Source: CAZFNQ01 sp964652125
Lineage (GTDB): Bacteria; Patescibacteriota; Saccharimonadia; Saccharimonadales; JANWIN01
DNA: 24,254 bases
Direction of reading: 5' to 3'
NCBI GenBank assembly: GCA_964652125.1
Contig: CAZZAE010000011.1
Location: 1 to 24,254 of the forward strand
The translations under genes and the position numbers were made by a program. This document shows positions 8,569 to 14,827 of the stretch, one piece after another (the first letter of the stretch is position 1; every line of letters starts with the position of its first letter). The notes under the pieces are model-generated. The model worked only from the letters and a program-made list of their open reading frames with translations, was not told the origin of the DNA and made no database searches.

Positions 8569-9150
8569 ATGATAAAAGCAATAATCTTTGATTGTTTTGG
8601 TGTATTAACTAGCAGTAGTTGGAAAGAGTTCTGGTCATCGCTTCCTACTCAAAAGCAACAAGAGGAAGCCCGGGCACTAAATCGAAATTACGACGCACAT
8701 AAATTATCTCATGAAGAATTCCTTCAAAAACTGAGTACAGTAACAGGACGAACAAGTAAACAGATTGTAGAAACTCTATTTGGTACTCCCGAGCAAAAGA
8801 ATATTAAGCTTTTAAGCTATATAAAAAGTCTAAAACCAAGGTACAAAATTGCTATTTTAAGCAACGTTGCCACAAATTGGATAACTGAAGAATTATTAAC
8901 TGAAACTGAACAATTGTTATTTGACGACATAGTTCAATCTTTCCAACTTGGTATAACTAAGCCAGATCCTAAGATTTTTCATATTGCCGCCAAAAGACTA
9001 GGCTTAAAGACCAGTGAATGCCTACTGATAGATGACATAGAACGATATTGCGAAGCTGCTCGTAGGGAAGGTATGCAAACTATTGTTTATGATAATTTTG
9101 GCCAGATGAAGACTGAACTTGAAACTTTGCTGGCTGGTGTTGACGCATAG
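8569..9150 (+). CDS. HAD-superfamily hydrolase (YihX/class IA-like)
   Basis: Probable phosphatase of the haloacid dehalogenase superfamily, 193 residues. Motif I reads IIFDCFGVL: the nucleophile D8 is kept but the second aspartate two residues on is phenylalanine (F10), as in YihX-like and epoxide-hydrolase-N-type HADs. A helical cap follows (about 18-85). Motif II is AILSNVATNW, motif III is in ITKPDPKIF, and motif IV is LLIDDIERYCEAA. The missing acid/base aspartate means either a relaxed phosphatase or another nucleophilic reaction, so the substrate is not predictable. The start lies 16 bases after the previous gene and follows an extended -10 box. Confidence 0.85.
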   Translation: MIKAIIFDCFGVLTSSSWKEFWSSLPTQKQQEEARALNRNYDAHKLSHEEFLQKLSTVTGRTSKQIVETLFGTPEQKNIKLLSYIKSLKPRYKIAILSNVATNWITEELLTETEQLLFDDIVQSFQLGITKPDPKIFHIAAKRLGLKTSECLLIDDIERYCEAARREGMQTIVYDNFGQMKTELETLLAGVDA

Positions 9151-9195
9151 GTTTATAATAGTAGGCATAGATATTAATACAAAAAGGATATAGCT

Positions 9196-9393
9196 ATGCC
9201 CGTTGTTGAAAGTGAATTAGGTACAACCCATTTAGTAGACATGGACGGCATAATGGTTTTTGGTGCGAGTGCATCGGAAATTGATGCGCGAGCTGAGGAG
9301 AATGACCAACCAGTAGAGGTCATTCATCTAAATTTAGCCAGGAGAGCCTTTTGCGGCGTTAACGCTGATTCACCTACCAATCCTGATCAGTAA
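9196..9393 (+). CDS. hypothetical 65-residue protein
   Basis: No family recognised. A short, mostly acidic protein (THLVDMDGIMVFGAS, then EIDARAEENDQ) with no membrane segment and one cysteine. It is supported as a gene by a good Shine-Dalgarno (AAAAAGGA, 9181-9188) and a TATAAT at 9154-9159. Its last 24 bases overlap the convergent gene ending at 9370. Confidence 0.6.
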   Translation: MPVVESELGTTHLVDMDGIMVFGASASEIDARAEENDQPVEVIHLNLARRAFCGVNADSPTNPDQ

Positions 9394-9609
9394 TTTCTTA
9401 TCTGTTTTTAATTGTTTTTGAAGTTCGTGAATATGCATTCGCAGACTTCCTGCCAAGGCTGCTCCAGGAGCGTTTATAATAATTTGCTTGTCTTGTAATG
9501 TAACTCCTACTGTGGCTTGAAATTTTAGTCGCACGTAATCTTTAATAATCTTTATTTCTGGTGGTTCTTCCCACTTGTTGGCCATAATATCACTGATAGA
9601 ATTAGTCAT
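9370..9609 (-). CDS. DciA/DUF721-like small protein
   Basis: About 79 residues from the ATG at 9609. The pattern (a short helical start, a strand around VGVTLQDKQIIINAP, then GAALAGSLRMHIHELQKQL and a closing LLIRIG strand) resembles the KH-like domain of DciA (DUF721), the helicase loader that replaces DnaC in most bacteria; this is recognised by pattern only. An ATG at 9618 is also open, but it overlaps TATAAT (9617-9622, minus strand), which ends 7 bases before the 9609 ATG, so 9609 is preferred. It is divergent from mutM-holA, with only 42 bases between starts, so replication and repair genes share this promoter region. The DciA assignment is tentative. Confidence 0.5.
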   Translation of the reverse strand: MTNSISDIMANKWEEPPEIKIIKDYVRLKFQATVGVTLQDKQIIINAPGAALAGSLRMHIHELQKQLKTDKKLLIRIGR

Positions 9610-9616
9610 TGAATCC

Positions 9617-9622
9617 ATTATA
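9617..9622 (-). promoter_or_regulatory. -10 box of the DciA-like gene
   Basis: TATAAT on the minus strand, ending 7 bases upstream of the ATG at 9609; no Shine-Dalgarno and no clear -35 box. Confidence 0.5.
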
Positions 9623-9633
9623 GCGGGTAATAT

Positions 9634-9642
9634 TGGTACAAT
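9634..9642 (+). promoter_or_regulatory. extended -10 promoter of mutM-holA
   Basis: TGG-TACAAT; the hexamer (9637-9642) ends 9 bases before the mutM ATG, predicting a leader of about 2-3 bases. Confidence 0.5.
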
Positions 9643-9651
9643 TAGTGCACT

Positions 9652-10575
9652 ATGCCGGAGTTACCAGAGGTTGAGACTATAAAAAATGGCTTGAGCCGTT
9701 TGTTACCAGGTCATAAAATTGTTGCTGAATCTCATGATTGGGAAAAGTCATTTCCCAATCCCCCAAACGATGTTAAGCAGTTTCTGATCGGATCAAAAGT
9801 TACAGGAGTACGGCGACGAGCCAAAGTACTATTAATCGATTTAGATTCTAAATATAGCTTGTTAATACATCTAAAAATGACAGGTCAATTGGTTTATCTA
9901 CAAAATCAGATAGAGAAAAATGGTGAAAAGCGCTTTGGGGCTGGTCATCCTAATGATTCATTAATTGGCAAATTACCGGATAGATCCACTAGAGTAACTC
10001 TAGAACTTGAAGATATGAATGCCAAGCTATCTCATAAGTCGCGGTTATTCTTCAATGATCAACGCAAATTTGGTTGGATGCGATTAATACCAACAGCCGA
10101 AATATCCACCATCGACTTTTTTAAACAACTAGGACCTGAACCGCTTGCGGCAAACTTTAACGCCAAAGACTTTGCTATTCGACTTAAAAGACGACCAAAT
10201 GCCACTGTTAAATCCGCCTTATTAGACCAAAAAATTATTGCTGGTGTAGGAAATATATACGCTGATGAAAGTTTATGGGGTGCAAAAATCCATCCTTCCA
10301 CATTAGTAAAAGACTTAACAGCACAAAAACTTAATATTCTTTTTAAGGAGTTGCAGTTCGTTTTAAAACTTAGTATAGAAAAAGGCGGCTCAACAAATAA
10401 AAATTATGTTAATGCCGAAGGAAAAAAGGGAAGTTATATGAACTTTGCCCGCGTGTTCAGAAGAGAAGGTCTACCGTGCCCGCGCTGCGGTACTACAATT
10501 ATCAAAATTCGTCTTGCAAACCGTGGTACACATCTATGCCCCAAATGCCAAAAACTAGTAAGGTCAACAAAATGA
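9652..10575 (+). CDS. mutM: formamidopyrimidine-DNA glycosylase (Fpg/MutM)
   Basis: Base-excision repair glycosylase/AP lyase that removes 8-oxoguanine and formamidopyrimidines. The N-terminus is the invariant MPELPEVET (catalytic Pro2 and Glu3 counting Met). K58 lies in the VRRRAKVLL strand and LLIHLKMTGQL follows. The helix-two-turn-helix segment includes IIAGVGNIYADESLW. The C-terminal zinc finger is complete (CPRCG ... HLCPKCQK), unlike the metal sites of some neighbours. At 307 residues it is longer than E. coli Fpg (269), with an insertion around 85-115 (EKNGEKRFGAGHPNDS). Its TGA overlaps the holA ATG in an ATGA, so the two are translationally coupled. Confidence 0.96.
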   Translation: MPELPEVETIKNGLSRLLPGHKIVAESHDWEKSFPNPPNDVKQFLIGSKVTGVRRRAKVLLIDLDSKYSLLIHLKMTGQLVYLQNQIEKNGEKRFGAGHPNDSLIGKLPDRSTRVTLELEDMNAKLSHKSRLFFNDQRKFGWMRLIPTAEISTIDFFKQLGPEPLAANFNAKDFAIRLKRRPNATVKSALLDQKIIAGVGNIYADESLWGAKIHPSTLVKDLTAQKLNILFKELQFVLKLSIEKGGSTNKNYVNAEGKKGSYMNFARVFRREGLPCPRCGTTIIKIRLANRGTHLCPKCQKLVRSTK

Positions 10576-11492
10576 TAATCACATTAACTGGCCCCAATGA
10601 ATATATGATTACTAATGAACTAAGTAAAGTGAAAGAATCTTTTTTAGCTCAACATAGTGAGCTGGCATTAGAAAATTTGGATGGTGAAGATGTGACTTCA
10701 GACCGACTTATTGAAGCTGTACAAAGTTTGCCATTTCTAGCATCCAAAAAACTAGTTATTCTCAAAAATCCTGGAGCGCAAAAGGAATTTACTGACTCCA
10801 TAGTCCATGTTCTAAACGATATACCAGAAACCAATGATATTATTATTGTTGAGTCTAAGCTAGACAAAAGATCGAGCTATTTTAAGGAGTTAAAGGGTAA
10901 AACTCAGTTCAAAGAATTTACACAACCTGATCCAGTTAAGTTGAGTAACTGGATTGTTCAATATGCTAGTGAAGGACACGGGAACATAACGCTAAGTGAT
11001 GCCCGATATTTTCTAGAGCGGATTGGCCACAACCAACAATTATTAGCTAGCGAGTTAGACAAGTTATTAACCTTTGATCTGAAAATAAGTCGATCCAACA
11101 TTAATTTACTTACAGTTCCAACCCCACAGAGCACAATATTTGAGCTTTTGGATGCGGCCTTTGCGGGTGATAAAAAACGAGCTATGAATCTATATAATCA
11201 ACAAAGAGCTATGAAAATAGAACCTCAACAGATTGTAGCAATGCTTGCTTGGCAGCTGCATGTACTAGCAATTGTTAAAACAGCAGAGCGCAACAGCGCA
11301 GATGAGATAGCAAAAAAAGCCAAGCTTAGTCCTTATGTAGTCAGTAAAACTATGTCTATAGCAAAGAAGTTAACGCTTCAAGAGGTTAAGCAGTTAATTA
11401 ATCAAGCACTAAAATTGGATATAAGTCTAAAGAGTCAAAGTATCAGTGCCGATGACGCACTGAAGCATTATTTACTAACGATTACAGATTGA
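10572..11492 (+). CDS. holA: DNA polymerase III delta subunit
   Basis: Delta subunit of the clamp loader, which opens the sliding clamp. The protein of 306 residues begins MIITLTGPNEYMITNELSK, matching the delta family start (nucleotide-binding-like fold without a functional Walker A). The central segment includes LVILKNP and IIIVESKLDKRSSYFKEL, then the lid region, and the C-terminal collar helices (MLAWQLHVLAIVKTA and a closing LKLDISLKSQS). The open frame extends upstream to 10476, but the ATG at 10572 overlaps the mutM stop and agrees with the family start. It ends directly against the convergent rpsT, with no bases between the two stop codons. Confidence 0.9.
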   Translation: MIITLTGPNEYMITNELSKVKESFLAQHSELALENLDGEDVTSDRLIEAVQSLPFLASKKLVILKNPGAQKEFTDSIVHVLNDIPETNDIIIVESKLDKRSSYFKELKGKTQFKEFTQPDPVKLSNWIVQYASEGHGNITLSDARYFLERIGHNQQLLASELDKLLTFDLKISRSNINLLTVPTPQSTIFELLDAAFAGDKKRAMNLYNQQRAMKIEPQQIVAMLAWQLHVLAIVKTAERNSADEIAKKAKLSPYVVSKTMSIAKKLTLQEVKQLINQALKLDISLKSQSISADDALKHYLLTITD

Positions 11493-11852
11493 TTACTTTT
11501 TAGCGGTTGATTTACGAACTGGTTTTGTAGCCGTATTTTTAGCTACTTTAGGAGTGGGTTTCTTAGCAACTGGACTTGGCTTTTTAGCAATGTTTTTTGC
11601 TCCTGGTTTAAAACCTGCAGCCTTGGCAGCTTTTGCTATTTGGCGTTTTTTACGAGCAGCTTTATTTTTATGCAATACGCCTTTTTTAGCAGCAACGTCA
11701 ATGGCACTCTGGGCCTTTTTAAAAGTATCTTCAGTGGTTTTAGTGTGGAGAACTTTAATAGATGATTTTACGGCTCGTTTGGTGCGCGCATTTAAAGCCG
11801 TAGACTTACGGGCTTGGCGAACGCGCTTTTTAGCTGATTTAATAATCGGCAC
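11493..11852 (-). CDS. rpsT: 30S ribosomal protein S20 with basic tail
   Basis: Binds 16S rRNA in the 30S subunit. The N-terminal 75 residues are a recognisable S20 (MPIIKSAKKRVRQARKST, then KSSIKVLH and AAKKGVLHKNKAARKKRQIAK). S20 is usually about 85-90 residues; here a lysine-, alanine- and proline-rich tail (AKKPSPVAKKPTPKVAKNT and so on) extends it to 119. The start is GTG, with GAGGAAA about 8 bases upstream. Transcription comes from a good promoter at 11892-11920 that is covered by an inverted repeat. The tail looks like histone H1-type low-complexity sequence and may add rRNA or DNA contacts. Confidence 0.93.
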   Translation of the reverse strand: MPIIKSAKKRVRQARKSTALNARTKRAVKSSIKVLHTKTTEDTFKKAQSAIDVAAKKGVLHKNKAARKKRQIAKAAKAAGFKPGAKNIAKKPSPVAKKPTPKVAKNTATKPVRKSTAKK

Positions 11853-11891
11853 TACAGTTTCCTCAAGTTAAATAGTTTATGTCGAGACCAG

Positions 11892-11920
11892 ACTATACAG
11901 GGGTAATCGTTATTTGTAAA
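11892..11920 (-). promoter_or_regulatory. rpsT promoter
   Basis: On the minus strand: TTTACA (11915-11920), 17-base spacer, TATAGT (11892-11897). Predicted start near 11885, about 33 bases before the GTG at 11852. Confidence 0.7.
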
Positions 11921-11928
11921 CCCCTGTA
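11896..11928. repeat. inverted repeat over the rpsT promoter (candidate operator)
   Basis: Perfect 9-base arms, TACAGGGGT (11896-11904) and ACCCCTGTA (11920-11928), separated by 15 bases. The arms touch the -10 and the -35 hexamers of rpsT. The centre-to-centre distance of about 24 bases and the position suggest binding by a dimeric regulator; no T-run follows, so a terminator is unlikely. Confidence 0.55.
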
Positions 11929-12000
11929 GCAGAAGTTATGGACAATTGTACTCGGTTATGCTAAAGTTTTCTCTAGTAACAAGCAAATAAAAACAGAATC

Positions 12001-13515
12001 ATGAATCCCCAACAACAACCATCGCAACCGGCGCTGGATCCAAGGCAGCAAGCAGCCCAGCAAATTAAAGGCGCTACAAATGTATTAGTTTTGGTTAGTG
12101 CCAACCCATCAGTTGATCAATTGGCCTCAGCTATTGGTGTCTCATTGGTACTTAATAAGCTTGGTAAACATGCAACATCCGTCTTTAGCGGTCAAGTTCC
12201 ATCAACAATTGAATTTTTACAGCCCGAAAAAACATTTGAAAAGACAACTGACAGCCTTCGAGATTTCATTATTGCACTCGATAAATCTAAAGCTGATAAA
12301 CTACGATATAAGGTAGAAGACAAATTTGTAAAAATTTTTATTACTCCATATCACACATCTTTGTCAGATAAAGACCTTGAATTTAGCCAGGGCGACTTTA
12401 ATATTGATTTAGTGCTCGCTTTAGGTGTTAAAAAACGTGACGAATTAGATCAGGCTATTGTTGCTCACGGCCGGATATTGCATGATGCTGCAGTAATTAG
12501 CATTAACATTCAACCAGGTGCGGATATTGGTACGCTAAACCTGAATTCGCCGACCTCAAGTAGTTTGAGTGAAGTTATGGTTGGTATTTTAGAACTTATA
12601 AAAGACGAACAAAAACCACTTTATAACCAGCAAATTGCGACAGCTTTTTTGACGGGAATAGTGGCCGAAACAAATCGTTTTAGCAATGCTAAAACCACTC
12701 CAATTACCATGAGCACAGCAGCCAAGCTCATGAATGCTGGTGCTAACCAACAACTTATTGCCACTAAGCTTGAGGAACCTAAACCACTACCGCAAGCACC
12801 CTCATCTAATAACTTACAAAAAAATGTCCCAGCAGCACCCAGTCCTGCCAAGCCCGCAGCACAAGTAAAAGCTATCCAACCAACGCCTCCGCCAACTGAT
12901 GGTGCGTTACAAATTCAGCATGAGAGCAAGCCGGAATATGGTCTGGGCGATACTGCTCAAACCAATGAGGAAGTCGATGACATAGACAGAATTCATATTG
13001 ATGATGAAGGTACACTTCAGCGGTTGGAAGAATTGGAAGCAGAGAAGGCACGTCGTGGCGAGACAACAAGTAGTGGCGATGATTCACGCAAATTAGTGAA
13101 TTCACCACCACAAATGGGGGGCCAGCTGAGTGCCAATACGAGCTCTCAAAAAATTGAGACAACATCTGACCCATTGACTCAATCTCCCGACAAGTCGCAA
13201 ATATTAAATCGAGATACTGCTACAGGTAATTCTATCGTCCCACCTAATTCAAATTCAGGTACTGAAACTCTTGCTACTCTCGAGCAATCTGTTAAATCGG
13301 CTCATCCTGATGTCAAAATTAGCGATGTAAAATCTGGCGGAACTCTTGGCGTAGACTACCCCGAACAAGTGGTAGGCCAAGACAAACCAACGACGGACCA
13401 AACAGCAGGTGAACAATCTCCCTCGGGACCACCGCTAATACCACCTCCAATACCAATGGCAACACCACCACCGGATGATCAGAACGGTCAAAGTAACGGT
13501 GGAGTCCCTTTGTAA
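12001..13515 (+). CDS. catalytically degenerate DHH-family protein with disordered tail
   Basis: Occupies the usual position of nrnA (oligoribonuclease/pAp phosphatase) before truB. Residues 25-260 follow the DHH phosphoesterase outline, but the metal ligands are gone: the HxxPDxD motif reads S33-A-N-P-S-V-D39, the DHH triad is N169-I-Q171 (followed by PGADIGTLNLNSPTSSSLSE, the normal context), and the later DTG-type motif is AETNRF. The fold probably remains while hydrolase activity is lost. Residues 260-504 are low-complexity, rich in Pro, Ser, Thr, Gln and acidic residues, ending in a polyproline stretch. No signal peptide is seen. It may act as an RNA-binding or scaffolding protein; the start has no strong Shine-Dalgarno. 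Confidence 0.8.
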   Translation: MNPQQQPSQPALDPRQQAAQQIKGATNVLVLVSANPSVDQLASAIGVSLVLNKLGKHATSVFSGQVPSTIEFLQPEKTFEKTTDSLRDFIIALDKSKADKLRYKVEDKFVKIFITPYHTSLSDKDLEFSQGDFNIDLVLALGVKKRDELDQAIVAHGRILHDAAVISINIQPGADIGTLNLNSPTSSSLSEVMVGILELIKDEQKPLYNQQIATAFLTGIVAETNRFSNAKTTPITMSTAAKLMNAGANQQLIATKLEEPKPLPQAPSSNNLQKNVPAAPSPAKPAAQVKAIQPTPPPTDGALQIQHESKPEYGLGDTAQTNEEVDDIDRIHIDDEGTLQRLEELEAEKARRGETTSSGDDSRKLVNSPPQMGGQLSANTSSQKIETTSDPLTQSPDKSQILNRDTATGNSIVPPNSNSGTETLATLEQSVKSAHPDVKISDVKSGGTLGVDYPEQVVGQDKPTTDQTAGEQSPSGPPLIPPPIPMATPPPDDQNGQSNGGVPL

Positions 13516-13526
13516 AAAGCTAGTGG

Positions 13527-13555
13527 TTGAATTATTTGGGACCCCAGGGCATACT
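13527..13555 (+). promoter_or_regulatory. candidate promoter of the 32-codon ORF and truB
   Basis: TTGAAT (13527-13532), 17-base spacer, CATACT (13550-13555); the hexamer ends 8 bases before the ATG at 13564. The -10 is imperfect. Confidence 0.45.
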
Positions 13556-13563
13556 AAAAAACA

Positions 13564-13662
13564 ATGATAGAGGTGCATATAATTGAGGCGGCGTCTAACG
13601 CTGCTGCGAGTGTTGATGTTCATGTAGATGAGTGCATCTGCTGTATTCCAAAAGCTGCATGA
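13564..13662 (+). CDS. candidate 32-residue protein coupled to truB
   Basis: An ATG at 13564 opens 32 codons (MIEVHIIEAASNAAAS, then VDVHVDECICCIPKAA). Its TGA at 13660-13662 overlaps the truB ATG at 13659 in the ATGA arrangement typical of coupled genes. A -10-like box ends 8 bases upstream, the same leaderless layout as several other genes here. The peptide has a C-x-C-C group near its end. No homologue is recognised. It could be a real small protein, or a leader peptide whose translation delivers ribosomes to truB. Without comparative evidence this stays a candidate. Confidence 0.45.
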   Translation: MIEVHIIEAASNAAASVDVHVDECICCIPKAA

Positions 13663-14342
13663 TGATTGACGGAATTTTGTTAATTGATAAGCCCAAAGGT
13701 TGGACTAGTTTTGATGTAGTTGCTAAAGTGCGTGGTGTTTTAAAACAATCTAGTTTCGTAAAACCAAAAGTCGGTCACACTGGAACACTGGATCCATTAG
13801 CTACGGGGTTACTAGTACTCTTGGTTGGAAACTACACTAAAAAGGCACCTGAATTCTCCCAACTCGATAAAACCTATGAAGCAATCATAGAGTTAGGCGC
13901 AAATAGCAGCACCGGAGACGCCGAGGGCAATATTACAAAGATATCTGAAGATCCACCTAATTTACATAAAATAGAAGATATTATCGATGATTTTATTGGC
14001 AATGTAACACAGATACCCCCAATTCATTCAGCAATTAAAATTGATGGTCAGAGAGCATATAAGCTAGCTAGAGCTGGTAAAAAAGTAGAAATGAAACCAA
14101 GAAATGTAGTTGTTCATAATTTAGAAATTAAAAGATACAATTATCCACTACTTGAAGTAGTTGCCCACGTTTCAAGTGGAACTTATATCCGTTCACTAGC
14201 CCAAGACATAGGAGAAAAACTAGGAAGTGGTGGATACGTAAAAGAACTAAAACGCACCCAAGCAGGTAAATATTTACTCAGTGATGCTCTAAACTTAAAA
14301 AAAATTTCAGCACAAACAATTAATAATCACATAAAAAAATAA
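13659..14342 (+). CDS. truB: tRNA pseudouridine(55) synthase TruB
   Basis: Converts U55 of the tRNA T-loop to pseudouridine. From ATG 13659 the protein has 227 residues. It starts MMIDGILLIDKPKGWTSFDV and has the catalytic GHTGTLDPLATG motif with the nucleophile at D45, then the QIPPIHSAIKIDGQRAYKLAR segment and YIRSLAQDIG. The C-terminal PUA domain of longer TruB proteins is essentially missing. The frame is open back to 13632, but the ATG at 13659 matches the family start and overlaps the upstream small ORF. It belongs to the conserved nrnA-truB-rpsO-pnp neighbourhood; ribF, often located here, is absent. Confidence 0.94.
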   Translation: MMIDGILLIDKPKGWTSFDVVAKVRGVLKQSSFVKPKVGHTGTLDPLATGLLVLLVGNYTKKAPEFSQLDKTYEAIIELGANSSTGDAEGNITKISEDPPNLHKIEDIIDDFIGNVTQIPPIHSAIKIDGQRAYKLARAGKKVEMKPRNVVVHNLEIKRYNYPLLEVVAHVSSGTYIRSLAQDIGEKLGSGGYVKELKRTQAGKYLLSDALNLKKISAQTINNHIKK

Positions 14343-14360
14343 AATGAATAATATTTATAC

Positions 14361-14389
14361 TTGATAAGTTAACGTGAATCTGTTAAACT
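14361..14389 (+). promoter_or_regulatory. rpsO promoter
   Basis: TTGATA (14361-14366), 17-base spacer, TAAACT (14384-14389) with an upstream TG making it an extended -10. Predicted start near 14396, only about 5 bases before the ATG at 14401. Confidence 0.6.
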
Positions 14390-14400
14390 ACGTACAAGAT

Positions 14401-14667
14401 ATGATCAGTGGTGAAGATAAAAAAGCGACCATTGACGCTTTACAAACCAACAAAAAGGACACTGGAAGCCCAGCTGTCCAAGTTGGTATTTTGACCAAGC
14501 GTATTGCTGAGTTAACTAATCACTTAAAAACCAACAAAAAGGATCACGCTACCCGCCGCGGGTTACTTCAAATGGTTGGTCAACGCCGACGCTTGCTCCG
14601 CTATATATCTAAAAAAGATAGCCAAAAGTATTTGGAATTGATTGACAAGCTAGGTATTCGCAAATAG
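14401..14667 (+). CDS. rpsO: 30S ribosomal protein S15
   Basis: Primary 16S rRNA-binding protein of the 30S platform. It shows the S15 core DTGSPAVQVGILTKRIAELT, NHLKTNKKDHATRRGLL and the basic QRRRLLRYI helix. From ATG 14401 the length is 88 residues, close to the usual 89. A GTG at 14374 would give 97 residues, but that start would precede the predicted transcription start near 14396, so 14401 is preferred. In many bacteria S15 represses its own mRNA through a leader structure; with almost no leader here that mode would be impossible. It is followed by pnp as in most bacteria. Confidence 0.94.
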   Translation: MISGEDKKATIDALQTNKKDTGSPAVQVGILTKRIAELTNHLKTNKKDHATRRGLLQMVGQRRRLLRYISKKDSQKYLELIDKLGIRK

Positions 14668-14679
14668 AAAAGTTGGATT

Positions 14680-14709
14680 TTGGACCCCAGGTTTTAGAGA
14701 TTCTAAAAT
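14680..14709 (+). promoter_or_regulatory. candidate pnp promoter
   Basis: TTGGAC (14680-14685), 18-base spacer, TAAAAT (14704-14709). Predicted start near 14716, giving a leader of about 110 bases that contains the hairpin at 14748-14805. Confidence 0.4.
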
Positions 14710-14747
14710 CTGCAATCTAGAATCAAATTCTAGTAAATATTAATAAA

Positions 14748-14805
14748 GTAGGTGATGAAGCACAGCTATTCGTTGTACGGCGAACGGTTGAACCTCGTTA
14801 CCTAC
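14748..14805 (+). promoter_or_regulatory. pnp leader stem-loop
   Basis: GTAGGTGATGA (14748-14758) pairs along 11 bases, two of them G-U, with TCGTTACCTAC (14795-14805). The 36-base interior contains a smaller CGTT/AACG hairpin (14771-14774 with 14783-14786). The base of the stem lies just before the Shine-Dalgarno AGGAAAGGAAAG. PNPase in E. coli represses its own mRNA after RNase III cuts a leader stem; a similar control is possible here. Confidence 0.5.
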
Positions 14806-14827
14806 CAGGAAAGGAAAGATAACAAGC

